NCBI GenBank assembly: GCA_012184525.1
Contig: WOFQ01000032.1
Location: 124,001-188,000, forward strand
DNA length: 64,000 bases
From: Xenoacremonium recifei
Lineage: Eukaryota > Ascomycota > Sordariomycetes > Hypocreales > Nectriaceae
Direction: 5' to 3'
The translations under genes were made by a program, and so were the position numbers. Below the pieces are notes generated by a model. The model saw only the letters and a program-made list of their open reading frames with translations. It had not been told where the DNA came from and ran no database searches. Shown here in pieces: positions 22,654 to 33,035 of this stretch (position 1 is the stretch's first letter; each line of letters starts with the position of its first letter).

Positions 22654-23970
22654 CTATTTCTTGGTGAAAAAGGCGCTCAGCTTCTTCATTCCGCTCGTGT
22701 CGACCTTCTTGAGGTCTCGCACTCCTCGACTTTGCATCGATTTCCTCTTCTTCTCCTCCTCGAGCTTTCGCTTCTTCTCTATGCGAGCCTCATCTTCCTC
22801 CTCGTCTCGACCATGCTTCCGCGAATAGTCGTTCATTGACCCAGCTGCCACCGTCTCGGCTCGCAATTTGGACAATTGGGCAAGATAATCATCTAGAGAT
22901 GTGAAATTGAACGAGCTCGCGTCCTTTGAGAGCGATTCGTTTAGCTGTGATGCGATGATGGGCGACACATAGGTCGAGCAGATGAAATTGAACGCCACCC
23001 GAAGTCTTTGGAGCTCGGTAACCTCTGAGGAAGCCTCCATGGCCCGCACAATGGCTTCCCCGGAGATCGGCTCCTCTGCGACTGAGGTCGCAGCAGTTGA
23101 AGCTTGAGAGACAGACGACGTCGCAGAGTCGGCGGAGGTGATGGTTGATTGAGAATCGCTAGTATCCGTTGGCGCAGTTGAGATTTGGGATTCGGATGTC
23201 GTCGTGACTGGCGTTGCTTCGCCCGTGGTCATCTCCCTCTGTTGGATTAGGATCGGTGCCTCGAGAGCCTTCTTCACGAATTTCTCCTCCATGCTCGGGG
23301 GCAACCCAGCCTTGCTTATCCTCTTAGCTTTGCTCATGATGACAGACAATAACTTCTTCTCATTTAATCGAAACATGCTTTCGTCGCCCGCCTCGACCGT
23401 ATCGCATATGGCAGCCATTCTGGACTCCATCAGTTTCCTGGTCTTGTTGCATCGCAGAATCTCTGATAGATGCGATGACTCTTCGGGGAGCTTGTCGAAG
23501 TGGTCGTCGCTGGTGAGAAACAACCGCTTCTGTTCGTCTGCGCCTTTAGATGCCTTCATTTCAGCAAGAGCTGGCAAGAGAAGGAACACGGGATCGATCA
23601 GAGTGGCAACGAAGAGGTCTGCACCGGTTGAGACGTCCAGTTTGGCATCTGCGCTGGTCGTCTCCTCCACTACCTCCTTTGGAACACTTGTTTCTATCAG
23701 CCAGCTGCGTGGCATCGCCTTGGGAGCTGCGATCTTTGTGAATTCGTAAATGCCTGTCTCTGGGCAGACAAGATACCGGGAAGGTTTTGAGTGTCGAGGG
23801 TGTGGGAGGGTGACGATGCGAGCTTCCGGGGCTGCTTTTGATGGCAAGACGAAGATTTTGGAAGGGTGCTCGGATTGCGGAGGCAAGGAATACTTTGTCG
23901 CAGAGGCACTGGAGTCTGCCGAAGCTTTAGAGTCTGTCGGTGCAGACTTGGTCGATCTTGTCCTGGCCAT
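22654..23970 (-). CDS. RNH202: Ribonuclease H2 subunit B
   Basis: Single exon, 438 residues. RNase H2B is the structural subunit of the trimeric enzyme that removes ribonucleotides and RNA-DNA hybrids from nuclear DNA. The N-terminal triple-barrel region has the expected pattern (KIFVLPS then a RYLVCPETGIYEF segment). The helical segment LFVATLIDPVFLLLPAL followed by FLTSDDHFDKL is the best family signature. The middle is a Ser/Thr-rich linker. The C-terminus has a basic/acidic coiled coil and ends in MKKLSAFFTKK, which resembles a PCNA-interacting box (hydrophobic-x-x-Phe-Phe) as in other RNase H2B proteins. The ATG at 23970 opens the frame. It is divergent from MCM10 and tail-to-tail with DUO1. 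Confidence 0.92.
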   Translation of the reverse strand: MARTRSTKSAPTDSKASADSSASATKYSLPPQSEHPSKIFVLPSKAAPEARIVTLPHPRHSKPSRYLVCPETGIYEFTKIAAPKAMPRSWLIETSVPKEVVEETTSADAKLDVSTGADLFVATLIDPVFLLLPALAEMKASKGADEQKRLFLTSDDHFDKLPEESSHLSEILRCNKTRKLMESRMAAICDTVEAGDESMFRLNEKKLLSVIMSKAKRISKAGLPPSMEEKFVKKALEAPILIQQREMTTGEATPVTTTSESQISTAPTDTSDSQSTITSADSATSSVSQASTAATSVAEEPISGEAIVRAMEASSEVTELQRLRVAFNFICSTYVSPIIASQLNESLSKDASSFNFTSLDDYLAQLSKLRAETVAAGSMNDYSRKHGRDEEEDEARIEKKRKLEEEKKRKSMQSRGVRDLKKVDTSGMKKLSAFFTKK

Positions 23971-24600
23971 CTTGATGTTGGATATAGCCGGATGGTAGGG
24001 GTCTCTTGGTTTGGCGTAATGGGTCTAGACAAGGAGTATTTTACAAGAAAGAGACCTGCGTGGTGAAATTGAATAGTCTCTAGTAGTCACCACCGAGATA
24101 GCGGTTCAATTGAGTAGGGAAAGAAAGGAGGAAACGAGTTCACGGGTTGAGGTTGGAAAGAGTGAATGCTCGACCTCACCTAAAGAGTTAAAGAGGTGGA
24201 CACGCTTAAACGCGTTGGACGCGTTTTGGAGGCAGGAGCAGGGGCCATCAATCAACCTCAAACCCACCCACTCATGATCGCTACATTCTTGCGCCAGCCC
24301 ACCTCCAGGTGAAGCCAGACCAGGGTATGCAAAAAGGAAGCAAGGGCGTTAACAATTATTTTTACTGCGTTTCGCATAATCTCCAATTTGCCCTTGCACT
24401 GTTTTGTTTGCTTTCTGTTGGTCTCGTCGCTGCGCTGCACTCCCTGGATGGATGGCCGCCTCTCAACCCCCTCCCGCCACATCCAATTCCTGAGACTGTG
24501 GCTATGCGCCGCAGCAGGGAGTCTCTGCCGAACATCTCCTAGTTAAGACTTGCCTTGGACTAGCTATCAAGGCCTGCTGGGACGCCCTGCGACGGTCGCC
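23971..24600. promoter_or_regulatory. Divergent promoter of RNase H2B and MCM10
   Basis: A 630 bp bidirectional region between two DNA-replication genes. It contains two ACGCGT hexamers, at 24210-24215 and 24219-24224, separated by three bases. This is a typical tandem arrangement of MluI cell-cycle boxes. They lie about 240 bp from the RNase H2B start and 380 bp from the MCM10 start. No other coding potential is seen. Confidence 0.6.
24210..24224. promoter_or_regulatory. Tandem MluI cell-cycle boxes (2 x ACGCGT)
   Basis: Two palindromic ACGCGT hexamers with a 3 bp spacer are read directly in the sequence. ACGCGT is the established binding core of the yeast MBF (Mbp1-Swi6) factor, which drives G1/S transcription of replication genes. 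Both flanking genes are of that class. Confidence 0.65.
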
Positions 24601-27006
24601 ATGGCTCCAGGTAAGGCTGGCGCTGATCCATCATCTGCGAAAGAAGACAGAGCTGATCGGTGCATTATTGCAGAATCCGAACCTCAGTGGCCGCCTCGGT
24701 CTCCCCATGAGGCCCTGATCAGCACTCCCGGCGGTCGCAGACGATACCGAGAAATGCTCGAGCAGACATCGCCGTCCCCGTCGTCACGAAAGGGCACGCG
24801 AAACATCCCCGCAGTTAACATCATGCAGCAGATGGAAACCAAGGATGAAGACGAGGAAGAGGAAGAGGATGAAGAGACGTTGCAGTTGAAGTTGCAGGAG
24901 ATCCAGGCCCGGCTGAAGTTGAAGAAGCTACAATCTGCCAAAACAAAGAAACTTGCAACAGAGGACGATACAACGTGCAGTCTTGCAGCTAGTGCATCGA
25001 GTCTGGGTGCATCACCTCAGCGGAGGCCGCGACCAACCCGAGGAGGAATACCTGGCGATAACGAGAATCTGGAGCCGCCATCTTGGGCTCAAGTTCAGGT
25101 GCCTGCCTCTCCGGTGAGAAAGGTCCAGGCTCCGCAAGAGCAGACGTCACCAAGCGTTCTCCTGGGAATCGACAAGGGGTTAAAAGCAAAGGACGTATCA
25201 CTGAAACGAGCACCGAGCCTGAGGAAGACCAACTCTAGCATCGACACATCGCAAACAGGCGGAGGCTATCTACGAAGAGCTAGGACACCTAACCCAAATG
25301 CTAGTTCCTCGGAAGCCTCAGCCCGGCCGCTCAGCTTCAACGAAAGACTGGCTGCTGTACGGACCGAAGAAGCAACTAAAGCCGAGAGGCAACAACGAAT
25401 CCAAAGTGTGCGAACGACTACCTTTGGCATTAACCAAGAGGAAATGGAGCGATATAAGCAAACCGCGATTGAGATCCCAGATGAACCTTTAGTTGCTCCA
25501 ACATTCTCAAGAGAAGAAATACTTGGCCAACCCGGGCCAGGACCCGCCAGCCATCTCAACAGCCTTCCTCAAAGCGAGCCCCCGCCTCTTGACTTGCCAC
25601 TGGAAAGCATGACCACGTTTGCTGCAAAGAAGAAACTAGCGCCTGGCGAGGTTCCCGAGTCGGAAGCATCTGCGTTCGAGCCTTATTCGAGTTTCCATCT
25701 TTCTAAACGAATTCTTCCTCACACTGTTCTTGCCCGACAAGTCTCGGGTAAAAGTATCTACACCCTTCCAAAACTTCTCAAAGCTGTAAAGGCACCCGAT
25801 TTTGCTCTCCCGGATATCGAGCAAGACGTCGTTGTCTTCGCCATCCTCGCTAAGAAATCAGAGCCCCGATCACACAAGGCAGCACCCGAAAAGAAAGGAG
25901 GCAAGTCTGAGGATAGGGGCAAGTACATGGTCATGACTCTGGTCGACCTCAAGTGGGAGGTGGATTTGTTCCTCTTCAATTCAGGCTTCACCCGTTTCTG
26001 GAAATTGACCACAGGGACTGTGGTAGCAATCCTGAATCCTACGATCATGCCTCCGCCAGCTGGACGGTACGATACCGGAAAGTTCAGTCTTGTCGTCAAC
26101 TCCGACGAGGACAGCATTATAGAAATTGGCACTTCCCGCGATTTAGGATTTTGTCAGTCAATGAAGAGAGATGGGAGTTTGTGTAGTGATTGGATCAACA
26201 AGAAGAGGACACAGCACTGCGAATTCCACTCAAACGAGGCTATTCGCAAGCAGCGCGGATCTCGAGTTGAGGTGAACGGAGCCGGCTATGGGGCCAGAAA
26301 GTCCAAGTCTGGAGAAGTATGGGGCTACAACAAACCCAAGCACGAGGCAAAGTCGAAACCCGACTCTAACTACGATCGTGATACTGGCTCCCGATGGTTT
26401 GCGTCGCGCTCAATGAGCGCGGCCGATCTCATCGATGGGAAAGACCGGACAGTGGTGGACCGAAAGGAGCACGCCGAGTTCGTAAGGCGAGGATTGGAGG
26501 CCAAGGAGAGGGAACGCGACATTATGCAGAAGTTGGGAAAGATTGGAAGCGCAGCTGGCAAGGAATACATGCAACGCGCCAGCTCAAGGGCAAACTCCGG
26601 GCCGAGTTCTGGCATTGCCTCATCTCAGTCCATGCCCTTTCTCTCTATGGGAGACGACGAGCCGCCCCCGCCAGATGCTAAAACCCTCGGTCTACTAAGC
26701 AAGGACAAGGCCGTCCATCTGAGTCCCATCAAGCGTAAGCGCGCCGACAGCTCGCAAGCCAGCTCCGTAGCGAGCGTCCCGCGCTCTGCCCTGGGCTGGG
26801 GCAGCAACCTGAAAGACAAGCTAGCCAAGATGAAGGAAGGCGAGAAGCTACGCGGCGACCAGGAGCCGCCGGTGCGGAAGAAGACGCGGTTCGTGACGGA
26901 GAAGGGTATACGAGAGGCGGGCCGGGAGAGCTTGGGGAATGATCTTGCGGACCGGATGGTTACGTTCGACGACGACGATGAGGATGAGCTAGTGATTTTG
27001 AAATAA
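24601..27006 (+). CDS. MCM10: Minichromosome maintenance protein Mcm10
   Basis: Single exon, 801 residues from the ATG at 24601; the open frame extends 17 codons further upstream but without an ATG. Mcm10 helps activate the CMG helicase and links it to DNA polymerase alpha at replication origins. The N-terminus has a coiled coil after an acidic run (residues about 80-115). A conserved OB-fold region lies near residues 370-515. The CCCH-type zinc finger of the Mcm10/Dna43 family lies near 517-545 (LGFCQSMKRDGSLC ... QHCEFH). A Gly/Tyr-rich segment and a charged C-terminal region follow. The C-terminal half carries nuclear-signal-like basic clusters (KRKR). Position beside RNase H2B, with a shared MCB-containing promoter, fits an S-phase role. 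Confidence 0.94.
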   Translation: MAPGKAGADPSSAKEDRADRCIIAESEPQWPPRSPHEALISTPGGRRRYREMLEQTSPSPSSRKGTRNIPAVNIMQQMETKDEDEEEEEDEETLQLKLQEIQARLKLKKLQSAKTKKLATEDDTTCSLAASASSLGASPQRRPRPTRGGIPGDNENLEPPSWAQVQVPASPVRKVQAPQEQTSPSVLLGIDKGLKAKDVSLKRAPSLRKTNSSIDTSQTGGGYLRRARTPNPNASSSEASARPLSFNERLAAVRTEEATKAERQQRIQSVRTTTFGINQEEMERYKQTAIEIPDEPLVAPTFSREEILGQPGPGPASHLNSLPQSEPPPLDLPLESMTTFAAKKKLAPGEVPESEASAFEPYSSFHLSKRILPHTVLARQVSGKSIYTLPKLLKAVKAPDFALPDIEQDVVVFAILAKKSEPRSHKAAPEKKGGKSEDRGKYMVMTLVDLKWEVDLFLFNSGFTRFWKLTTGTVVAILNPTIMPPPAGRYDTGKFSLVVNSDEDSIIEIGTSRDLGFCQSMKRDGSLCSDWINKKRTQHCEFHSNEAIRKQRGSRVEVNGAGYGARKSKSGEVWGYNKPKHEAKSKPDSNYDRDTGSRWFASRSMSAADLIDGKDRTVVDRKEHAEFVRRGLEAKERERDIMQKLGKIGSAAGKEYMQRASSRANSGPSSGIASSQSMPFLSMGDDEPPPPDAKTLGLLSKDKAVHLSPIKRKRADSSQASSVASVPRSALGWGSNLKDKLAKMKEGEKLRGDQEPPVRKKTRFVTEKGIREAGRESLGNDLADRMVTFDDDDEDELVILK

Positions 27007-28740
27007 GACGTGAGTGGGTGTATTGGCGTTTGGGGGCTCGCGTATACGGCGAGACATGAGTTACGACAACAGGATTTCTCCTTGCCTACAGGGTTTGATA
27101 TCACTCGGATGAATCGAAGAGGGCAGCTTCGCGGCCAGAGTCTCAATATAGATGTTTGCATGCACTTCATGTGCCCGAGTTCGAAGTAGTGGAAGTTTTG
27201 CTATGCCCTTCTAGAAAGATCAATGTTGGAGACGATTGAGCTTGGAGTAAAACCACCTAGGTATCTCCGGGATCCTTCTTCAGAGCCTTTGATACGCCTC
27301 TAGCCTGAGAGCACTTTCTTTTCTTGCCGCTTATCCGTCTGAACGCAAAGCTGGTTAGCATTATGTCAACACTCAGGATCCTTAGATTATTTCACTTCTG
27401 ACATGACGGCACGGGGTCAACAGAGAGATTCCCAGCTGTCCTGCCGTGCTTCCGACTGCCGCCACAGAGTGTAACCACATACCCTCATACCGACACACCG
27501 TCTCCGGCCGGGTCGATCTCGGCCACCTTTCGTGTTGCGAGCTGAGCGTTCCACACCAGCTAGCCGGCATATTGCCATCAAATTCAGTTCAGCTCAACAG
27601 ATTTCCAGAGTCTGCTGAGGAACTTGTGCTGCTGTTGTCCAACCGGTGCAGGACACATTGGATGGCACGATCTCCGAGGAGTGCCCGTTTATTGTTGGAC
27701 GGCGGCCCTTCAGAGGGCTTGACGAGCAAACAATCTCAGATGCTTTTGACTATTCGGTGGGCCTTGAGGATATGGGAGTGGCGGTGCGAGAGAGATGGCT
27801 AGTTGCTATCGGAAAGCTTGAGAAGGGGGCGGTGACTTGTGATAGTGCTACCGCAACCTCGCCCAGCTCCGTTACTCGCTGCAGGCCCCGAGCCCATCCG
27901 GGCTATTTTGAGGCCGGTGTAGAAAACATCATGCACTCGGTATCATCAGCATGTCATACTCTGGCGGATCCATCAGACCTTTGGCACAATTTCCGGCTGA
28001 TCTAGTCATTACCGCGAAAGCCGGTCTGGGAATCCTGCTGCCTCATCGACAGGATTGCATCGGGGAGGCGCATGGAATGGACTGCAGAAGGTCGTATCAC
28101 GGGGGTGGATAGCGATGAGAGGCGGTGTGGTCCAAGTCTGCAAGTCTCGATGACACTGGGAGCAAACCAACTTGAAGAACGGTTGTTTCCGAGGAAGGGC
28201 TTTATCAAAGTGCTCTATGAATGAAGCAACTAGGTTCCACGGTTCCTGCGGCTGTATCATTGCTCTGTAGCTCGGATATCGGGTGCATCATGAGTCTTCT
28301 AGTTGTACGGCGATCACGGCGGTGACCGAGACCGGGGGTTTGCATGAACAGGGAGTTGCTAGGGAACGAGCGTCTTGTAGCGCCACCACGTGTGTTTTAT
28401 TAGGGATCGACAGTGGCAGCTGAGCAGGGATGGTTTCGCCCTCAGCTTTGGTATCTTGTTCATCTTCTCGGCGTTGGGGGCACAAGGGAGAGTGAAGGAG
28501 TTGATGGACTTCTAGCTTGCTCATCAGAACCTGGTTCCCTCTTCCTCACGAGAGCGCTTTATTGCACAAAACAAGATTTTATACGAAGATCTCGGGTGGA
28601 ATGGGTGTCAGATGCTAACATTCGTTCGTATAGATATCATAAGAAGGGTTGCGCAGCATCGAGCTAGGATACCACCTCTCAAGTGCGGTCACGAGGGCAT
28701 TTTCATCGCCTTCACGCAGAAATCCCCCACCAAAGCTGGT
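27007..28740. other. Intergenic stretch between MCM10 and the dehydrogenase
   Basis: A 1.7 kb interval between the stop of MCM10 and the stop of the convergent short-chain dehydrogenase. Only one frame (28009-28260, minus) looks protein-like and is listed separately. The remaining frames, such as 27646-28005 plus, show no domain and no supported splice signals. Confidence 0.5.
28009..28260 (-). pseudogene. Possible remnant of a small Cys-x2-Cys protein gene
   Basis: An 83-codon frame begins with ATG at 28260. It reads as a plausible protein: a Trp/Phe-containing helix (WNLVASFIEHFDKALP) followed by FFKLVCSQCHRDL and a His/Pro-rich tail. The single Cys-x2-Cys pair looks like one half of a zinc-binding site whose partner is absent. 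I do not recognise the family. No upstream or downstream exon completes it. It could be a decayed zinc-finger gene, a lone short gene or chance. Confidence 0.22.
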
Positions 28741-29751
28741 TTAGTACGTCCCAACCATGACTGTCAGCCGCCCTCCATCCGTAACAAGAATGGATCCGTT
28801 GGAGTAACTTCCAGACCGACTGGTCAGATACAGGATCGCCCCAGCCATCTCCTCTTCACCCCCAAACCTTCTGGCGGGGATGAACTTCTCATGCTCAAAG
28901 GGCTCCTCCTCTGGCTTACGACCATGGGTCAGAACTGAGGCGAGACTTGAAGGATACACTGCACGATGAGGGATTAGCCTCGCTGTCCGCGGGTATTTCC
29001 ACTTTACTTACCTCCTGGAGCGATGGCGTTTACACGGATGCCAAACTTGGCCAGCTGGGTGCTGGCGTGCTTTGTCACCTGCATGATGGCTGTCTTGCTA
29101 GTGAGATACGGCGGCGAAGACACCCAATGGCGACTGAAGGCCGATATGCTCGTTGTGAAGATGACTTGACTCTGAATGGTGGGAACAAGGCCGCCCTCTT
29201 GAAGAGGCTTACCAAACCCTCCCTTCAACGCGTTCTGGTTGCCAGCATCGAGCAGCTCCAGGAACGCCGTCATGGTGAAAAATGCTCCTGTAATATTGAG
29301 GGCCAGGACGTCATTCATGTCCTCCATGGAGAAGTCCGTAAAGAGATTCTTGCGAAGCTCGGAAAGCGAATGGTCCGGATGGAAGCGGACTGGAGGCCCG
29401 ATACTGCCGGAGTTGGCAACGACGAGGTTTACGTACCCGACTTCAGCAGTGATGTGGTCAACCACAGCTTGCAGATCCTTCTTTGAGGTGACATCGCATT
29501 GAAGTGGAATAAGGCCTGGGTTCTCCTGGGCTGCAGTTTGGAGAACATCCAGGCGGCGTCCAAGGATGTATACTTTGGCGGCGCCGTTCTTGATAAGGGC
29601 TCGCGCCATCATAAGACCAATTCCTAAGACATCTGTGAATTCTTGAAGACCTTTTGTTTAGGTCTGTCGACTAACCAGTGCCACCTCCAGTGATTACAGC
29701 CACCATGCCATCGACCCTGAAGAGGGAGTTCGCGTCGATCAAGGAGGCCAT
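28741..29751 (-). CDS. Short-chain dehydrogenase/reductase (SDR)
   Basis: Three exons: 29751-29676, 29623-29012 and 28958-28741. Introns are 52 and 53 bp with GTTAGT/TAG and GTAAGT/CAG ends, giving 301 residues. The enzyme belongs to the classical NAD(P)-dependent SDR oxidoreductases. The cofactor motif TGGGTGIG is assembled across the first splice junction. The Asp in the QCDVTS segment fits the adenine-binding site, and NSG replaces the usual NNAG-type motif. The catalytic Ser is in TSISAF and Tyr-Lys in YLTSK, and the C-terminal ILVTDGG is typical. The substrate cannot be read from sequence. It is divergent from the Zn2Cys6 regulator across a 377 bp promoter with two CGG-N3-CCG palindromes, suggesting co-regulation. 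Start 29751 is the only ATG compatible with the cofactor-motif exon. Confidence 0.9.
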
Positions 29752-30128
29752 TTGTGCGATGACTTGCAATTGATATGTATGCTAAGGATTGAAAATAAAG
29801 AGGACATTTTGGTAACTCTATGTCTTTTATACATTGTCAATTGGTACTTTTGAATGTGTCTCCTGTGAAGATGCCATCTCACATCCTCATGCTGCATCGA
29901 TCCGAGATCGCACCTTCACTTACACGGGCAGCATAACGGCTAGTGGCGGCTGCGGATCCCGACGGCGGCCGACAAATTGGACACTGCCATTGGTCAATAT
30001 TCCTGACAAATGCCTAATAATGGGTCTGATCCTACCGCTCGCCGACAAGCTCTCCGACATGACCGCCCTCGCTCTTCGCCTTTCAACATGTTTCTTCGGA
30101 AGATTCATTGACCATATCAACCGTCACG
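29752..30128. promoter_or_regulatory. Divergent promoter of SDR and Zn2Cys6 regulator
   Basis: A 377 bp bidirectional region. It contains CGGATCCCG at 29953-29961 and CGGCGGCCG at 29963-29971. Both fit CGG-N3-CCG, with starts 10 bp apart, about one helical turn. Zn2Cys6 dimers generally bind paired CGG triplets, so auto-regulation by the adjacent factor is a reasonable inference. Confidence 0.5.
29953..29971. promoter_or_regulatory. Two adjacent CGG-N3-CCG palindromes
   Basis: Two inverted CGG triplet pairs with 3 bp spacing, read directly. They lie between the SDR and the Zn2Cys6 gene, 202 bp from the SDR start and 158 bp from the regulator start. A third CGG-N3-CCG (CGGGAGCCG, 32236-32244) lies 0.8 kb upstream of the tyrosinase. 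Confidence 0.45.
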
Positions 30129-31700
30129 ATGGCGGTCGACAGCCGTCAGTCCCGAGCGAATCAGGTTTGCATCAATTGTAAAGCACGCAAGAAGAAGTGT
30201 GACAAAGCGGCACCCTGTTGCAGCTACTGTCTTCGGTATGGCTGGCGCCTGTCCTCCCAGTCAGCCCTTATGCTGACATATTTCAGAAAAGGACTGAAGT
30301 GTGCGTATGGGTCTTTACGACAGAAAGATTCCAATTTGGCTTCGCATACTATCCAAGCCATTCAACAAGACTTGGCCGCGTCGGGAAGCAGTCTGTATCT
30401 CCAGGCCCAACGGTTGATCCGTTCCACGGGCCTGTTCATGGATGATATCAGCTCCGGATATTTCCAAGACCTCCACCAATACTTTCCATTTATCTCTCGA
30501 AGACTTTCTCAGAAGGCGCTTATCGATCTGGGCGCCACGCAGTCTGTTGACTTCTCCATTCTATTGCTGTGCATGTGCCTTGTCACACCGTCTTACAAGC
30601 ACCCTCGATCTCTCGAGTTAGCCATCAAGTCCCTCTTTGCCCAAGCGCAAGCTAGTGCAAATTACCCGCCTTCAATTCACCTCATACAAGCTAGCATATT
30701 ACTGGCACTGTATGACTATGCGAGAGACCGGCCAGACCAAGCCTTCACGGCTATAGCAGGTTCTGCTCGGATGGGATACGCAGCCGGGCTCCATCTTTGC
30801 GGCACTCGCTTGACCGACGACTCAACTGATGGAAGTCCAGAACTGAGGCTCAGGGACCAACAAGCAGCCAATACTTGGTGGGCCATCATAATATGCGAAC
30901 GGTAAGTTCTCAATTTGTGTCTGCCTCTTCCGATCGCGATTCGCCGATATCTCCGTGAGCTGTGCACTGTAATTAAGCTGATCGATACTATCTCAACCCA
31001 GAATGTTCCATTGCGAGGTCACAATCCCGGGACAGCCCTTGTCCACAGTCATCTCTCATATGAATGCTCATCTTCCTATAGAGCCCCTGGTCTTGGAGCA
31101 AGACGAATTAACACCTAGCCACCCCTGTTCTTTAATCACTGTGTCGTCATTGAGTTCTACCAATGTCGGAGCTTTCGGCCGCACCACCCAAGCTGTTTGG
31201 CTCTTGGACCAAATCTTCAAGGCCTTTCAGATTACGGACTATGAATGTAGATCAAATCAACTCAATGACATAGACGCTACTCTTCAACAATTTCTCGCAG
31301 TCTTGCTGCAAGAATCCAACGGCAAAAGGGGACCGCTCTGTGAAGCCATAGCTATCGTCATCAGGTGAGTTATCGCGGAGTTTTCTCATATTCAAAACCG
31401 TGTTGACACGAAATTAGGGCATTGTTCACTCTCCATGGGTACATCCTCGCTCAAAATAAATCCAAGAAATGCTGTGAACGCTCTCTAGCCGCCCTTGAAG
31501 CCGCCACTAAGATAATACTGGATATCATGATCGCTCATAAGCGTTCCGGCCCTATGCAATCTCCATCGTTGCCACCAACTTATTTCTACATGATTAGAGC
31601 GACATGCGATCACGTCACCGCTAGGAAAGACTGGCAAGACGAACCCTGGTTGCGGACCACCGAGGAAACCCTCCGTGCATCTCTTGACTCCCTATGTTGA
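30129..31700 (+). CDS. Zn2Cys6 fungal transcription factor
   Basis: Four exons: 30129-30235, 30287-30901, 31002-31364 and 31418-31700. All have GT..AG introns, and the phase closes to 455 residues. The N-terminal zinc cluster is canonical: CINC-x6-C, then C-S-Y-C and a final Cys after six residues. Splicing of exon 1 to 2 completes it (CLRKGLKC). The basic KARKKK stretch is the DNA-recognition part. A fungal-specific regulatory domain follows: an ASILLALYDYARDRPDQAF segment and a GYAAGLH motif before WWAIIICER. The protein ends soon after the middle-homology region, so it is on the short side for the class. It is divergent from the SDR and upstream of the tyrosinase, and is most simply a pathway-specific regulator of this cluster. 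Confidence 0.88.
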
Positions 31701-33035
31701 TATAGCTATTCCTGCAGCGCGTGTGCTCAAGGCAAACGCCGTTGCTTTTAAGGCCTTCAATCAGTCAGATGGCAAATCACTGGCCAGACTGCAGCTACAG
31801 TATCCGTTGAGTGGAAACTCGAATGCAAGCACTTGACCTACCTTTACACGCACAGACAGACAGATGCTGGTCTTGCATGCCGTATATGCATCAGCGCCCC
31901 CACGATACCTCGACACATACACGTATTGAAATGCCATTTGACAGCTGGATAGAGATATGAGCCCTCGTCAGCTGGACTTCCTCGTATTCCACGCAAGCCC
32001 GAGGCTAGGACAACTCATGGACACAGAGCTAGGAAACAACAAGATCCTTTGTGGGAGTGGTTGGGCAAGCCACCCACCACCTTCTCGGCGATTTACGGTG
32101 GTGGCTGACGAGATGATGGCCCGAGCAACAGAAAACGAGGTCCTTGGCTCCTTATTTTAGACGGCACATCGAAAGTGATTCGCTCGTTCACCGCCCACCC
32201 CCCGGCCAGGCATCTGCTCAGTTCGTTACCCAAGACGGGAGCCGGCATCTCTGCTGTTACACGCCACGAGCGGTTCCAATCCTCCCAGCAGAGGCTGGGT
32301 TGGACAGACACGCACATTCAACGACTGGGAGTCCCCCATAATAGGCAATGACCTCACTTGATGGGCCCATCCCTGGCCGCCGCGGCGCCTGATCTGTTCT
32401 ACTGGAGCGTAACATGGCATGGCCACGAGAACAGCAGGGCGCGCTATGTGCACGATGAGCGATGCAGGATCCCGAATCCTCTACAGCAATCTGCAGTTCT
32501 TCTTCCACACGGGTGTCAACGCAGAGCCCAACTATTAGCCCCCAAAAAGAAGTCTTTCAGTCATCGAAACTTCACAGCAGATCGCCCAGCTCCTCAAGCT
32601 CGGTGAAATGGCGTTCAGGATGAGGCGGCGCAATCATTCGTTACGCTGCTGATCTCCACCTCCAAAAGGAAATCGTCTTACAGTCCGTGAGGTTTGGGGG
32701 CAGACCGCTTACGCTGCTGTTTACCTGGGATGCAAGCATGGAAAGAAGACGTTCGCGTCTTTGGCAATATCGGATCTTTTGTCGCGCAACCATGACAGCA
32801 TGGCGGAGGTCCACGCGAGCAGAGAGCACAGAGATGTGGCGTCACCAGAAAGTACGCATGGATATCCCGAGTCATCTGTCTGTGAAGCTCGTGGTTGATT
32901 GTAATTGCGCCCTGCAACTTGGGGATATAACTGGCGAAACTCCCTCCTTTCTTTTCAAAATATGCTTTTTTGGATGATGAAACACGACCAGATAACAATA
33001 CCGGTGAGGTCAAAACACATTCTCCAGCCAAAACA
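31701..33035. other. Intergenic stretch upstream of the tyrosinase
   Basis: A 1.3 kb interval. It holds one CGG-N3-CCG palindrome at 32236-32244 and short unsupported frames on both strands (for example 32678-33163 minus). No gene is convincing. The part near 32900-33035 should contain the tyrosinase core promoter. Confidence 0.5.

Noticed and set aside
24550..24600. Upstream extension of MCM10 by 17 codons
   Set aside because: The frame is open but has no ATG before 24601.
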